A stretch of 64,000 nt of DNA from Turbatrix aceti (Eukaryota > Nematoda > Chromadorea > Rhabditida > Panagrolaimidae): the NCBI GenBank assembly GCA_963969345.1, contig OZ017767.1, positions 4,182,739-4,246,738 on the forward strand. The letters run 5' to 3'. A program made the translations under genes and the position numbers. Position 1 is the stretch's first letter; every line of letters begins with the position of its first letter. A model generated the notes under the pieces. The model saw nothing but the letters and a program-made list of their open reading frames with translations, was not told the DNA's origin and did not search any database. Positions 10,901 through 22,275 of this stretch are shown one piece after another.

Positions 10901-12093
10901 GTGTTTGGCTGATATCAGGTTTTGCCTGATATCAGAGTCTGATACTGATAACGATATCAGTATCAGTATCAATCAGGATAAGATTTGGTATCAGGATGAT
11001 ATCAGTATGATATCATGATATCGATTTTTCGTCAAAATATGCCTAAAAATACCGTTTTTTTGCCATTTGCTCACAATTGATGTAAAAAATACTCATTTTT
11101 ATTTATCCGAGTAAAGCCATCCTCTATATTTTAACATTTAAAAACCGTTTTACTCCCATTTGAAAATGCGGCAAGTTTTTGACCACTGTACATTTTGTGC
11201 CACCAGGGTTTTCGACCGCTCCTGAAATCGCTCCGCTTCTGAGCGGGGGCAGAGCAAGCGGTAAAAGACCGAAAAAAATATAAAGCGGGAGCGGAGCCAG
11301 CGGCATAATAAAAAAAAATAGGTGCGCGAGCGTACATAATTTAGAAAAAAAAGGAGCGAGGAGAGCGGTACAAAAAGTCAAAATAGAAAACCCTATGTGC
11401 AACGCAATTTTTAATGTTTTTTTGCAGCGCATAAACGTAAAGAAACAAAAACTTTACCTTTTTTGGACGACAAAATGATAAATTTGTTCCAAAAATTTTT
11501 TTTTGTGATGCCATTTTTGAAAAAAAATATTTATTGTGAGTCTCGCTGCATATTTCCAAAAACAGACATTTTTAAAAGCGTTTGTGATAATTTCACAAAA
11601 AGTATTCTGTACAGAGTTCTGAAATTTTTATGACAGATGCATACGATGTTAAAGAAGGTATACTGAAAATTTGGTGCAAATTCGCCTTGAAACATTAAAG
11701 TTAGCTGCTGATAACTGTTTTTCCTTGTAAAATTGCCCTCGAAGAAGTCAACGAAGCCGTCAACGCCGGCGACGACAACGACGGCGACGACGACGACGAC
11801 GAGGAAGACGACGACCCCCATGCGTATCCGAAGGACGACGCTTGGGTACTGGACGTCGACGCCATGGAGAATCCCTTCTTCATTGGCGGAGATGTCCAGC
11901 CCATCGTCGCCGACACTCCCCCGCCCAGCCCAGCGCCCGCGAGCCCCACACCACCACCTCCACCACAGCCGCGCTACAAACTGCAGCAGGCTCGTCGGGC
12001 GCCTGAACGGCTGGATGTCGTTCACGGCGAGCGGGATCAGAGATATCCCACGACGGGTGGGGTCGTCGTTGATCGACAGGGCCGGCGACTATG
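7940..12093 (+). CDS. Acidic low-complexity protein gene, 5' and 3' ends uncertain
   Basis: Three exon-like blocks: open to 8178, 9286-10789 and roughly 11740-12093. The first two join in phase (GTGAGT donor at 8179, TTTCAG acceptor ending 9285). Exon 2 (about 500 codons) begins with three imperfect copies of a GDGDVDM-type motif, is rich in Asp/Glu/Ala/Pro and has a basic cluster PPAKKRRVSAD that could be a nuclear localisation signal. Exon 3 is poly-Asp followed by a Pro-rich stretch and PRYKLQQARRAPERLDV, which faintly resembles the basic C-terminus of the 631-aa protein at 25-27 kb. The splice into exon 3 and the downstream end could not be phased. It may be a decaying or element-derived gene. 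No enzymatic domain is recognised. Confidence 0.45.
8237..9095. repeat. Diverged tandem duplication inside an intron, unit about 430 bp
   Basis: Two consecutive blocks share ordered landmarks about 430 bp apart: GGATGACTTTTTTTGC / CTGATGACTTTTTTTGC, TTTGTCACCTGATTTTTGCA, and CAACATCTCTCCCGTA. The blocks fill most of the 1.1-kb intron of the acidic gene, long against the usual 50 bp here. The first block contains a G-run at about 8270-8280. Confidence 0.65.
10911..11022. repeat. Cluster of GATATC palindromes
   Basis: Six GATATC sites occur in 112 bp (starting at 10911, 10928, 10953, 10998, 11009 and 11017), mixed with GTATCAG repeats, inside a long intron or spacer. It looks like a simple-repeat patch or the core of a small foldback element. 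Confidence 0.6.
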
Positions 12094-13004
12094 GTACGTT
12101 TTTATGAACTCATATTTTTTATATTTTTTTCAATAAATTATAATTTTTTTTTTACTTTTTTTAATTTTTTATAAATTGTATTCCTTTCAAATTGTTCAAA
12201 ATTCAAAAAATTGGCAGAAATGCAAAAACTTATTTTTTCCTTCCGGCTATAAAATTTTATTACCGTAATTATTAGTATTTTTTTTAAAGATGAATTTTCA
12301 GAAGCAAGAACGTTTCCGTCACCTTCATCCACCTCTGCTCGTTCGGCTTCTTCGCTGTCAGAGCAAGTGGCACGTTCTCTTCATCAAGCTTTCCATTCCG
12401 GTTGCATCACCTCGAAAGGCCCGGCTGTGCAGCATTCCGACTGCGAAACCGTCCTCCTCCGAACAACCTAATCGGCGTGGATCTGCAGTGCTTCTCATCA
12501 ATGCCAGCAGTCCAACGATTTCCACAGCAGTCCGACGACGATCATCCAGTCAATGCACAGATTTGCCCGTGATGGCATCCAAATTTTGCATCTGACCAAC
12601 CGACGTTGAATCCGGATACATCCTCCTCAACATAGGAACCGCAAAAGACGCCGGGCAGTCCGACAGCGGCCAAACAGACGTCAGCGTTCCGGCAATGGTC
12701 CATTCCATTTGCCATGTTGAATACCAGAATTTTTTCGGTTAGTTTTTATTTTCATTTCGTATTTTATTTTCGTATTTTCATCAATATGAATTTTTTTATT
12801 TTTTTTGGAATAAAAAAAATCATTTTTGATAAAATTGTTTTATACAAAAAATGCACTACTATATTTTTTTTTCAATTTTTGATAATTTTTTTTTCAGAAC
12901 AAGAGAACTGCCTACCCCAATTGGAAACCGCCAGTTACCGAAGGAACCTCGATCGACGACAACAAAACGTTTCGATTCATTCCAAACACCTGCTCTGCGG
13001 TTTT
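12094..13004. other. Exon-like remnant and AT-rich spacer before the satellite
   Basis: 12299-12720 is GC-richer and follows a TTTTCAG acceptor. It contains a Ser-rich frame (EARTFPSPSSTSARSASSL) but does not join in phase to the preceding exon. A further TTTTTTTCAG at about 12897 precedes a short GC-richer patch reaching the satellite. Probably a decayed 3' end of the acidic gene. Confidence 0.3.
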
Positions 13005-16000
13005 GATTGAAAAATTATCTGTCGTTCATGTCAAGTCTTAAAAACTATAAATTGAATTGGATACAGATCGAAAATTTAGTTCCAAGAATGTGTCAAAAAA
13101 ACGACGAATTTGGATTACTTTTATCATGCCGATCGTTTTCGGAACGGAAATAGATTGAAAAATTATCTGTCGTTCATGTCAAGTCTTAAAAACTATAAAT
13201 TGCATTGGATACAGATCGAAAATTTAGTTCCAAGAATGTGTCAAAAAAACGACGAATTTGGATTACTTTTATCATGCCGATCGTTTTCGGAACGGAAATA
13301 GATTGAAAAATTATCTGTCGTTCATGTCAAGTCTTAAAAACTATAAATTGCATTGGATACAGATCGAAAATTTAGTTCCAAGAATGTGTCAAAAAAACGA
13401 CGAATTTGGATTACTTTTATCATGCCGATCGTTTTCGGAACGGAAATAGATTGAAAAATTATCTGTCGTTCATGTCAAGTCTTAAAAACTATAAATTGCA
13501 TTGGATACAGATCGAAAATTTAGTTCCAAGAATGTGTCAAAAAAACGACGAATTTGGATTACTTTTATCATGCCGATCGTTTTCGGAACGGAAATAGATT
13601 GAAAAATTATCTGTCGTTCATGTCAAGTCTTAAAAACTATAAATTGCATTGGATACAGATCGAAAATTTAGTTCCAAGAATGTGTCAAAAAAACGACGAA
13701 TTTGGATTACTTTTATCATGCCGATCGTTTTCGGAACGGAAATAGATTGAAAAATTATCTGTCGTTCATGTCAAGTCTTAAAAACTATAAATTGCATTGG
13801 ATACAGATCGAAAATTTAGTTCCAAGAATGTGTCAAAAAAACGACGAATTTGGATTACTTTTATCATGCCGATCGTTTTCGGAACGGAAATAGATTGAAA
13901 AATTATCTGTCGTTCATGTCAAGTCTTAAAAACTATAAATTGCATTGGATACAGATCGAAAATTTAGTTCCAAGAATGTGTCAAAAAAACGACGAATTTG
14001 GATTACTTTTATCATGCCGATCGTTTTCGGAACGGAAATAGATTGAAAAATTATCTGTCGTTCATGTCAAGTCTTAAAAACTATAAATTGCATTGGATAC
14101 AGATCGAAAATTTAGTTCCAAGAATGTGTCAAAAAAACGACGAATTTGGATTACTTTTATCATGCCGATCGTTTTCGGAACGGAAATAGATTGAAAAATT
14201 ATCTGTCGTTCATGTCAAGTCTTAAAAACTATAAATTGCATTGGATACAGATCGAAAATTTAGTTCCAAGAATGTGTCAAAAAAACGACGAATTTGGATT
14301 ACTTTTATCATGCCGATCGTTTTCGGAACGGAAATAGATTGAAAAATTATCTGTCGTTCATGTCAAGTCTTAAAAACTATAAATTGCATTGGATACAGAT
14401 CGAAAATTTAGTTCCAAGAATGTGTCAAAAAAACGACGAATTTGGATTACTTTTATCATGCCGATCGTTTTCGGAACGGAAATAGATTGAAAAATTATCT
14501 GTCGTTCATGTCAAGTCTTAAAAACTATAAATTGCATTGGATACAGATCGAAAATTTAGTTCCAAGAATGTGTCAAAAAAACGACGAATTTGGATTACTT
14601 TTATCATGCCGATCGTTTTCGGAACGGAAATAGATTGAAAAATTATCTGTCGTTCATGTCAAGTCTTAAAAACTATAAATTGCATTGGATACAGATCGAA
14701 AATTTAGTTCCAAGAATGTGTCAAAAAAACGACGAATTTGGATTACTTTTATCATGCCGATCGTTTTCGGAACGGAAATAGATTGAAAAATTATCTGTCG
14801 TTCATGTCAAGTCTTAAAAACTATAAATTGCATTGGATACAGATCGAAAATTTAGTTCCAAGAATGTGTCAAAAAAACGACGAATTTGGATTACTTTTAT
14901 CATGCCGATCGTTTTCGGAACGGAAATAGATTGAAAAATTATCTGTCGTTCATGTCAAGTCTTAAAAACTATAAATTGCATTGGATACAGATCGAAAATT
15001 TAGTTCCAAGAATGTGTCAAAAAAACGACGAATTTGGATTACTTTTATCATGCCGATCGTTTTCGGAACGGAAATAGATTGAAAAATTATCTGTCGTTCA
15101 TGTCAAGTCTTAAAAACTATAAATTGCATTGGATACAGATCGAAAATTTAGTTCCAAGAATGTGTCAAAAAAACGACGAATTTGGATTACTTTTATCATG
15201 CCGATCGTTTTCGGAACGGAAATAGATTGAAAAATTATCTGTCGTTCATGTCAAGTCTTAAAAACTATAAATTGCATTGGATACAGATCGAAAATTTAGT
15301 TCCAAGAATGTGTCAAAAAAACGACGAATTTGGATTACTTTTATCATGCCGATCGTTTTCGGAACGGAAATAGATTGAAAAATTATCTGTCGTTCATGTC
15401 AAGTCTTAAAAACTATAAATTGCATTGGATACAGATCGAAAATTTAGTTCCAAGAATGTGTCAAAAAAACGACGAATTTGGATTACTTTTATCATGCCGA
15501 TCGTTTTCGGAACGGAAATAGATTGAAAAATTATCTGTCGTTCATGTCAAGTCTTAAAAACTATAAATTGCATTGGATACAGATCGAAAATTTAGTTCCA
15601 AGAATGTGTCAAAAAAACGACGAATTTGGATTACTTTTATCATGCCGATCGTTTTCGGAACGGAAATAGATTGAAAAATTATCTGTCGTTCATGTCAAGT
15701 CTTAAAAACTATAAATTGCATTGGATACAGATCGAAAATTTAGTTCCAAGAATGTGTCAAAAAAACGACGAATTTGGATTACTTTTATCATGCCGATCGT
15801 TTTCGGAACGGAAATAGATTGAAAAATTATCTGTCGTTCATGTCAAGTCTTAAAAACTATAAATTGCATTGGATACAGATCGAAAATTTAGTTCCAAGAA
15901 TGTGTCAAAAAAACGACGAATTTGGATTACTTTTATCATGCCGATCGTTTTCGGAACGGAAATAGATTGAAAAATTATCTGTCGTTCATGTCAAGTCTTA

Positions 16001-17978
16001 AAAACTATAAATTGCATTGGATACAGATCGAAAATTTAGTTCCAAGAATGTGTCAAAAAAACGACGAATTTGGATTACTTTTATCATGCCGATCGTTTTC
16101 GGAACGGAAATAGATTGAAAAATTATCTGTCGTTCATGTCAAGTCTTAAAAACTATAAATTGCATTGGATACAGATCGAAAATTTAGTTCCAAGAATGTG
16201 TCAAAAAAACGACGAATTTGGATTACTTTTATCATGCCGATCGTTTTCGGAACGGAAATAGATTGAAAAATTATCTGTCGTTCATGTCAAGTCTTAAAAA
16301 CTATAAATTGCATTGGATACAGATTCGAAAATTTAGTTCCAAGAATGTGTCAAAAAAACGACGAATTTGGATTACTTTTATCATGCCGATCGTTTTCGGA
16401 ACGGAAATAGATTGAAAAATTATCTGTCGTTCATGTCAAGTCTTAAAAACTATAAATTGCATTGGATACAGATCGAAAATTTAGTTCCAAGAATGTGTCA
16501 AAAAAACGACGAATTTGGATTACTTTTATCATGCCGATCGTTTTCGGAACGGAAATAGATTGAAAAATTATCTGTCGTTCATGTCAAGTCTTAAAAACTA
16601 TAAATTGCATTGGATACAGATCGAAAATTTAGTTCCAAGAATGTGTCAAAAAAACGACGAATTTGGATTACTTTTATCATGCCGATCGTTTTCGGAACGG
16701 AAATAGATTGAAAAATTATCTGTCGTTCATGTCAAGTCTTAAAAACTATAAATTGCATTGGATACAGATCGAAAATTTAGTTCCAAGAATGTGTCAAAAA
16801 AACGACGAATTTGGATTACTTTTATCATGCCGATCGTTTTCGGAACGGAAATAGATTGAAAAATTATCTGTCGTTCATGTCAAGTCTTAAAAACTATAAA
16901 TTGCATTGGATACAGATCGAAAATTTAGTTCCAAGAATGTGTCAAAAAAACGACGAATTTGGATTACTTTTATCATGCCGATCGTTTTCGGAACGGAAAT
17001 AGATTGAAAAATTATCTGTCGTTCATGTCAAGTCTTAAAAACTATAAATTGCATTGGATACAGATCGAAAATTTAGTTCCAAGAATGTGTCAAAAAAACG
17101 ACGAATTTGGATTACTTTTATCATGCCGATCGTTTTCGGAACGGAAATAGATTGAAAAATTATCTGTCGTTCATGTCAAGTCTTAAAAACTATAAATTGC
17201 ATTGGATACAGATCGAAAATTTAGTTCCAAGAATGTGTCAAAAAAACGACGAATTTGGATTACTTTTATCATGCCGATCGTTTTCGGAACGGAAATAGAT
17301 TGAAAAATTATCTGTCGTTCATGTCAAGTCTTAAAAACTATAAATTGCATTGGATACAGATCGAAAATTTAGTTCCAAGAATGTGTCAAAAAAACGACGA
17401 ATTTGGATTACTTTTATCATGCCGATCGTTTTCGGAACGGAAATAGATTGAAAAATTATCTGTCGTTCATGTCAAGTCTTAAAAACTATAAATTGCATTG
17501 GATACAGATCGAAAATTTAGTTCCAAGAATGTGTCAAAAAAACGACGAATTTGGATTACTTTTATCATGCCGATCGTTTTCGGAACGGAAATAGATTGAA
17601 AAATTATCTGTCGTTCATGTCAAGTCTTAAAAACTATAAATTGCATTGGATACAGATCGAAAATTTAGTTCCAAGAATGTGTCAAAAAAACGACGAATTT
17701 GGATTACTTTTATCATGCCAATCGTTTTCGGAACGGAAATAGATTGAAAAATTATCTGTCGTTCATGTCAAGTCTTAAAAACTATAAATTGCATTGGATA
17801 CAGATCGAAAATTTAGTTCCAAGAATGTGTCAAAAAAACGACGAATTTGGATTACTTTTATCATGCCGATCGTTTTCGGAACGGAAATAGATTGAAAAAT
17901 TATCTGTCGTTCATGTCAAGTCTTAAAAACTATAAATTGCATTGGATACAGATCGAAAATTTAGTTCCAAGAATGTGT
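13005..17978. repeat. 148-bp satellite array, about 33.6 copies
   Basis: The monomer begins GATTGAAAAATTATCTGTCG and recurs every 148 bp. Only three departures from perfect repetition were noticed: A instead of C at 13055 in the first copy, a one-base T insertion near 16324, and G to A at 17720. Each monomer contains a 63-codon open frame, but 148 is not a multiple of 3, so no frame runs through the array and these are not genes. No spacers, so not a CRISPR array. Confidence 0.97.
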
Positions 17979-19246
17979 TAGAATATTTGTTGTTGTCTGA
18001 AATTTTAATTTTGTCTTTTGAAACAATTTTGAAAACGAAAACCAACCGCAGATGTAAAAAACGGCATAAAGACGTTCATCGTCGACGATTCAGTTTTCCG
18101 GCCACTATTTGAAACAGTGATACTACGGACGGTCTGTGTTTGATCTCAAAAGACTGGCAGTGCCAGACCGGAGATATCCCGGATTTTGTGTTTGTGTGGA
18201 AACAAATTTTTTGAATAAAAAAGTTTTGGACATTGAATTTGGTTTTCCTTGGTTTCAAAAAATATTTTTTCCAAAAATGTTTTAAATCTTGCTTATTATT
18301 TGTACGCAAATGCAACCAACCAGATGTTACCTGCTATGCAGAGGAAGAGTTCATCGGGGTCTTGTGCAAGCGGTGGTGCCGAATTCGAGTGTGTTGAATT
18401 TGAAGTTAACTGGGTTGGACTGATCAAAGGTTCACGCGGAAGTGAACTTTAGAATTGGTTGAGCAAGGCGCGGTAGGCTGGGTGAGGGCCATCGTAGTCG
18501 TATATTCTATGGATGACATTTGTGGATGGCTTGTTTGCGCGCTGAAGTTTTTTTGATTTTTTGAAGTAAATTTTTGCACTAAAAACCAACCGCAAGAGTA
18601 AAAAAAGATATCTTGCAGCAGCATTAATAATTTAATTAGTTGTCGGGTTTCGTGCGGAGCGTTGAAGCAGTGATTACGATAAAGTCCAGACGATATCACT
18701 TGTCAGGAAAATTACCGGTGGTAGAAAAATCAGACAGACCACCGAACAAATACCATTTTTGAATTTCCTATTGTGTCGCCGAAAATTAGTACAAACGTAG
18801 AAAGTAGGCGATTCGGAAGATAAATAAAAGTAGTTTTTGTTGTTGACGTTGCAGTCGTTGTCGAATAGCCTGTGTGGGGGTTGGAAGATTGTCAGTTTCT
18901 TCGAATTGATTGAAAGATTTGTTGAATGATGTGGCGCGGATTCGATGACAATCTACACGCCGAAATATTACTCACTGTCTGATGCTGATGCCGGTTGTTG
19001 TATCCATTAGCGCCCGATATTGTTGCCGTTTTAGTGTTTCATTAAGTTGCAGCCGCTCTCAGATCTTAGGCCGTGTCATTGGCAGGGCATCATTGGCGGC
19101 TGAACCGAAGGGGCCAACGCAAGAAGGGCACCTGGGCCAGCCGAAGCCGGCAGCCAGCGACAAGACCAATTCGGTCAAGTCAGGCTATGTTACTACTTTC
19201 ATATTTCCACCCCCGGACAAACATCTATAATAGCTTATCCTGTTAC

Positions 19247-20360
19247 TCAAGCCCCGGATAGTATGCGCGCAAAGTAGACAACGTCGGGCGTGCCTGCATA
19301 AATCGGGAAACAGGCACGGCAGAATGTTTCATAACGAAGAGAAGAAGTTGATTCAGGATACATAAGGGATGCAGACACTTCCATGGTCTGCGATGTCAAC
19401 GCCGGATCGCGTGCCTCTGGATGGTGAGACACGCGGCCCCAATCATGATTGCAAATCTGAAAAAAATAGGGGGTCAGAACGAGCAGGGATTCAGAGGACA
19501 ACTAACCATGAATTCATCGGCGTTGGCGATGCAATTGGCCGTTTGATGCTTGTGTTGAGTTCAGTTAGTGGACATCTGCAAAGGAAAAAAATTGATTGAT
19601 AGACATTTGGGAGGAAAAAAAACATACCAATTTCTGCGCACGGCTAACAAAATAGTGGAAGATTTGAAGGGTCGCAAACCAGGGGTGGAATGGACATGGA
19701 GAGGAAGCGGCTTAGATCTGAATATGAAAATTTCGATTAGTAAACCCAGAAACCAATTTTCGTTTTAACTTACCCATTTTGGATGGCGCTTCGATTTTTG
19801 AGATGCGCTGCAAGTTTTAAACCTTGCTGTTGAAGGGATGAAGACGCTGGCGCATCGGCGGGGGCAGTACTGGATGACTGGGCCCGCGAATCACGGTGAC
19901 AAAGTCACTGTGATTCTTGTTGATGGTGGACGATTGAGTCCATGATAAAGATGAATAAAGATTTTCACGTAGAGACCTTGCGTCTGAAAAAAGAATTTGT
20001 TTCGGATTTTGAAAAATTCAAAAAAACATACCTTCAAAAATAGATGATAATCCATGCCACGCATTCGAACCGATTCTCTTCAGGTCCGAATGCCTCGTGG
20101 TGGCGGCCCTGGGCGGTTAAAACCGCGGCGGGCAGGCAGGAAGGCCGGCAGCCTGTGAGCCCCTTCGCTGGTCAGGCGGGTGTCTGAAAAATACAAAATC
20201 TTGATTATTCGTCTTCAAAGTTTGCCAGGTAACTCACCATTAAAGGATGTCGCTGTGCAGGTGCCCTGGTCTTGGACGTCACCGAGGGCAGCGGGCCACG
20301 AGCAGCCCGCCATTGTCATCCGGGTGGAACATACTTCGTCACCCGGGACAGCGATCATCT
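19247..20360 (-). other. Minus-strand exon series with short frames, non-coding or decayed
   Basis: Reading the minus strand, well-formed introns separate exons near 20360-20239, 20182-20032, 19986-19779, 19718-19626, 19577-19508 and 19459-19247. The first two exons can be joined into a 74-aa frame starting MIAVPGDEVCSTRMTMAG and ending GPPPRGIRT; copy B keeps this frame. Later exons do not continue it: alternative phases give plausible text but run into stops, and one frame open in copy A has a TGA in copy B. This may be a spliced non-coding RNA, a UTR-rich transcript or a degenerating gene. Exon limits approximate. Confidence 0.3.
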
Positions 20361-21269
20361 AACGGCTGGCAACCTTCATAAAAAGTCGCCTGGGCCCCTC
20401 CATGGGAGCCCGGTGGAACCACCAAAGCTGCCGGTAAAAGTATGCTTCGGTGGTCAGTCTTTCGACCATGGCTGACAAACCATCCACCGCCGTTCTTTGT
20501 CTATTTGCTAGACAGAATAGTGGCCCTTGTTATGGCTCTTTTTTTTGGGCATTTTTGCACTTTTTTTTTTGGTGGCATTATAGGCACTTTTTTTTCTGTT
20601 TTACAATAATTAATAACAACACAAATAATTGAAATAATAGTAGAAATAATGCCCGACGTCGCAGGGGCTGACCGGTCCGCAACCAAGTGCGTGCCGGTCT
20701 GCGCGCACCTATTCCGGTTCTGAGCCAATGGCCCATCACTAACGGTTTGTCCATAAATAAATATCCCACATTTAAATCCAAAAAACCAGGTGCCCCCCTC
20801 TTGTCGGAACCTACCTCCGGGCCGGCACAGTGCCTCAGCCCATGCGTCGCCGATGACTGCCTTCTGAGTTGCCGTCGGCAAGTTTCTTCGGCAATAGCGG
20901 CTGCCGGCTACGGTGGATCCGTTGTACGGGGCGACGGTGCAGTAGTCGTCGCCCCGTTCGTAGCCGGCGGGGCGGGCGAGGCCATCATGCCATTATTGCC
21001 CCGACGGCGGGCGAGTTTGAGTGGCCGTCGGGGACTTTTATCGGGGTGGGCATCTAAGCACCTGCAAAACATGGAAAATAAAAAAAAGCCATCAAAAAAC
21101 AGAAACCCACCTTATAGCCTTATTCGGCTTAATCATTTCTAATTATGGGGCTGGCGAGGCCCTCTGCTGTTCTTGGCGGCGCTCTATTCGGCAGCCGCCA
21201 AGACGCCATTGTTGCCCCGGCGGCGGGCGACCGTTGTCGCCGTTTGATGCTTCAGATGGCCGCCGGGGC
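20262..21269. other. Hairpin-rich block (candidate structured RNA)
   Basis: A chain of compact GC-rich inverted repeats: 20262-20290 (TGCCCT..AGGGCA), 20291-20310 (GCGGGC..GCCCGC), 20320-20346 (CCGGGTG..CACCCGG), about 20417-20455 (CCACC.AAGC..GCTTCGGTGG), 20904-20967 (outer CCGGCTACG..CGTAGCCGG with inner ACGGGGCGAC..GTCGCCCCGT), 20999-21033 (CCCCGACGGC..GCCGTCGGGG), 21172-21202 (CTTGGCGGC..GCCGCCAAG) and 21214-21269 (GCCCCGGCGGC..GCCGCCGGGGC). The same stems occur in copy B. I know no RNA family with this layout. Confidence 0.5.
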
Positions 21270-22275
21270 CTTCGTCTGAGCGGATCGGGCATGAGTACAA
21301 TCGCCTGAAAAACAGAAAATGTTATTTTTTCCAAAATAGCGTTCTATAGAAAAAAGGTTCAGTGTGCAAAATTTTAGTTCTTTCATTAACAAAATTATCG
21401 TATTACCGATTTTGTTAGTCAAAAAAATATATGTGAAGAAAATTGTGCATCATAAAAATTTTATTATAATTTTTTTTATAAAATTAAAAAAAATTACCTC
21501 TACGGTGGCTCCGTTGACGGTGGAGCGCTTGTTTTGTTTGACCGGAGGCAAAGACAGCAGCAGTTTGCCTTTGCAAGGCCGTTCATGGCGTCTGCTGCAG
21601 TTGAGGCTGCTTCGGTGGCGATCGCTCATTTGATGCACCTGAGGTCGACTTTCACATGGAGCTTAGTGAAAGTCTCATCTTGGCTGCGACTTCTATTGCG
21701 GCGTAGCCAAACTGTTCGGTAGACATGAGTGGACGAAGTCAGGGACGGTGGAGCATCAGGGAGTAAATTTCCCAGAGATCGTTGAACCATGAGAGGGCGT
21801 TTTGGCGGATGATGACACGCGCTTGTTCTGCAGTAATTAATGAACCTCTGCTTAACGGCTGCTGCGTATTGGGGTCGGCGTGAAGGGCAATTCTGAAAAT
21901 CAAAATGGTAAAAATGATCAAAAAATTCAAAGTGAATTCACTTTGTGTCAGATTGGACGGTGCTTACTTCATAATTGACAAATTCGATTGACTTCGAGAT
22001 TTCGAAGGTTCAATGCAGGCTCATTCAGGCGACAGAAAAATTCTTTACGATTTTCTAAGCCTTGTTTTTGAATACGAGCGAGAAAACATCCGTAGCCAGG
22101 AATCATTCGTGTTGATTCTGCCAATTTTCTGTCGCCGGCGTCTTCTGCGATGCTATGTACCTCGAAGGAAAGGTAGCAAAAAGTCTGGTCATCGCCGATC
22201 AAAAGAGTTGGCATCCGTCTTTGAGCTTTCACCAGAGCTCAAATTTTTGACGTCTGAGGTATCTGAAAAAACAGG

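Noticed and set aside
13110..17890. About 32 identical 63-codon open frames
   Set aside because: They are produced by the 148-bp satellite. The frame is closed by TAG in each unit, and the period is not a multiple of three.
13005..17978. CRISPR-like array
   Set aside because: No variable spacers; the whole 148-bp unit repeats, and the DNA is eukaryotic.
20501..20881. 126-codon minus-strand frame identical in copies A and B
   Set aside because: The whole nucleotide stretch is nearly identical, so identity is no evidence of coding. It also overlaps a similar plus-strand frame and poly-T runs.
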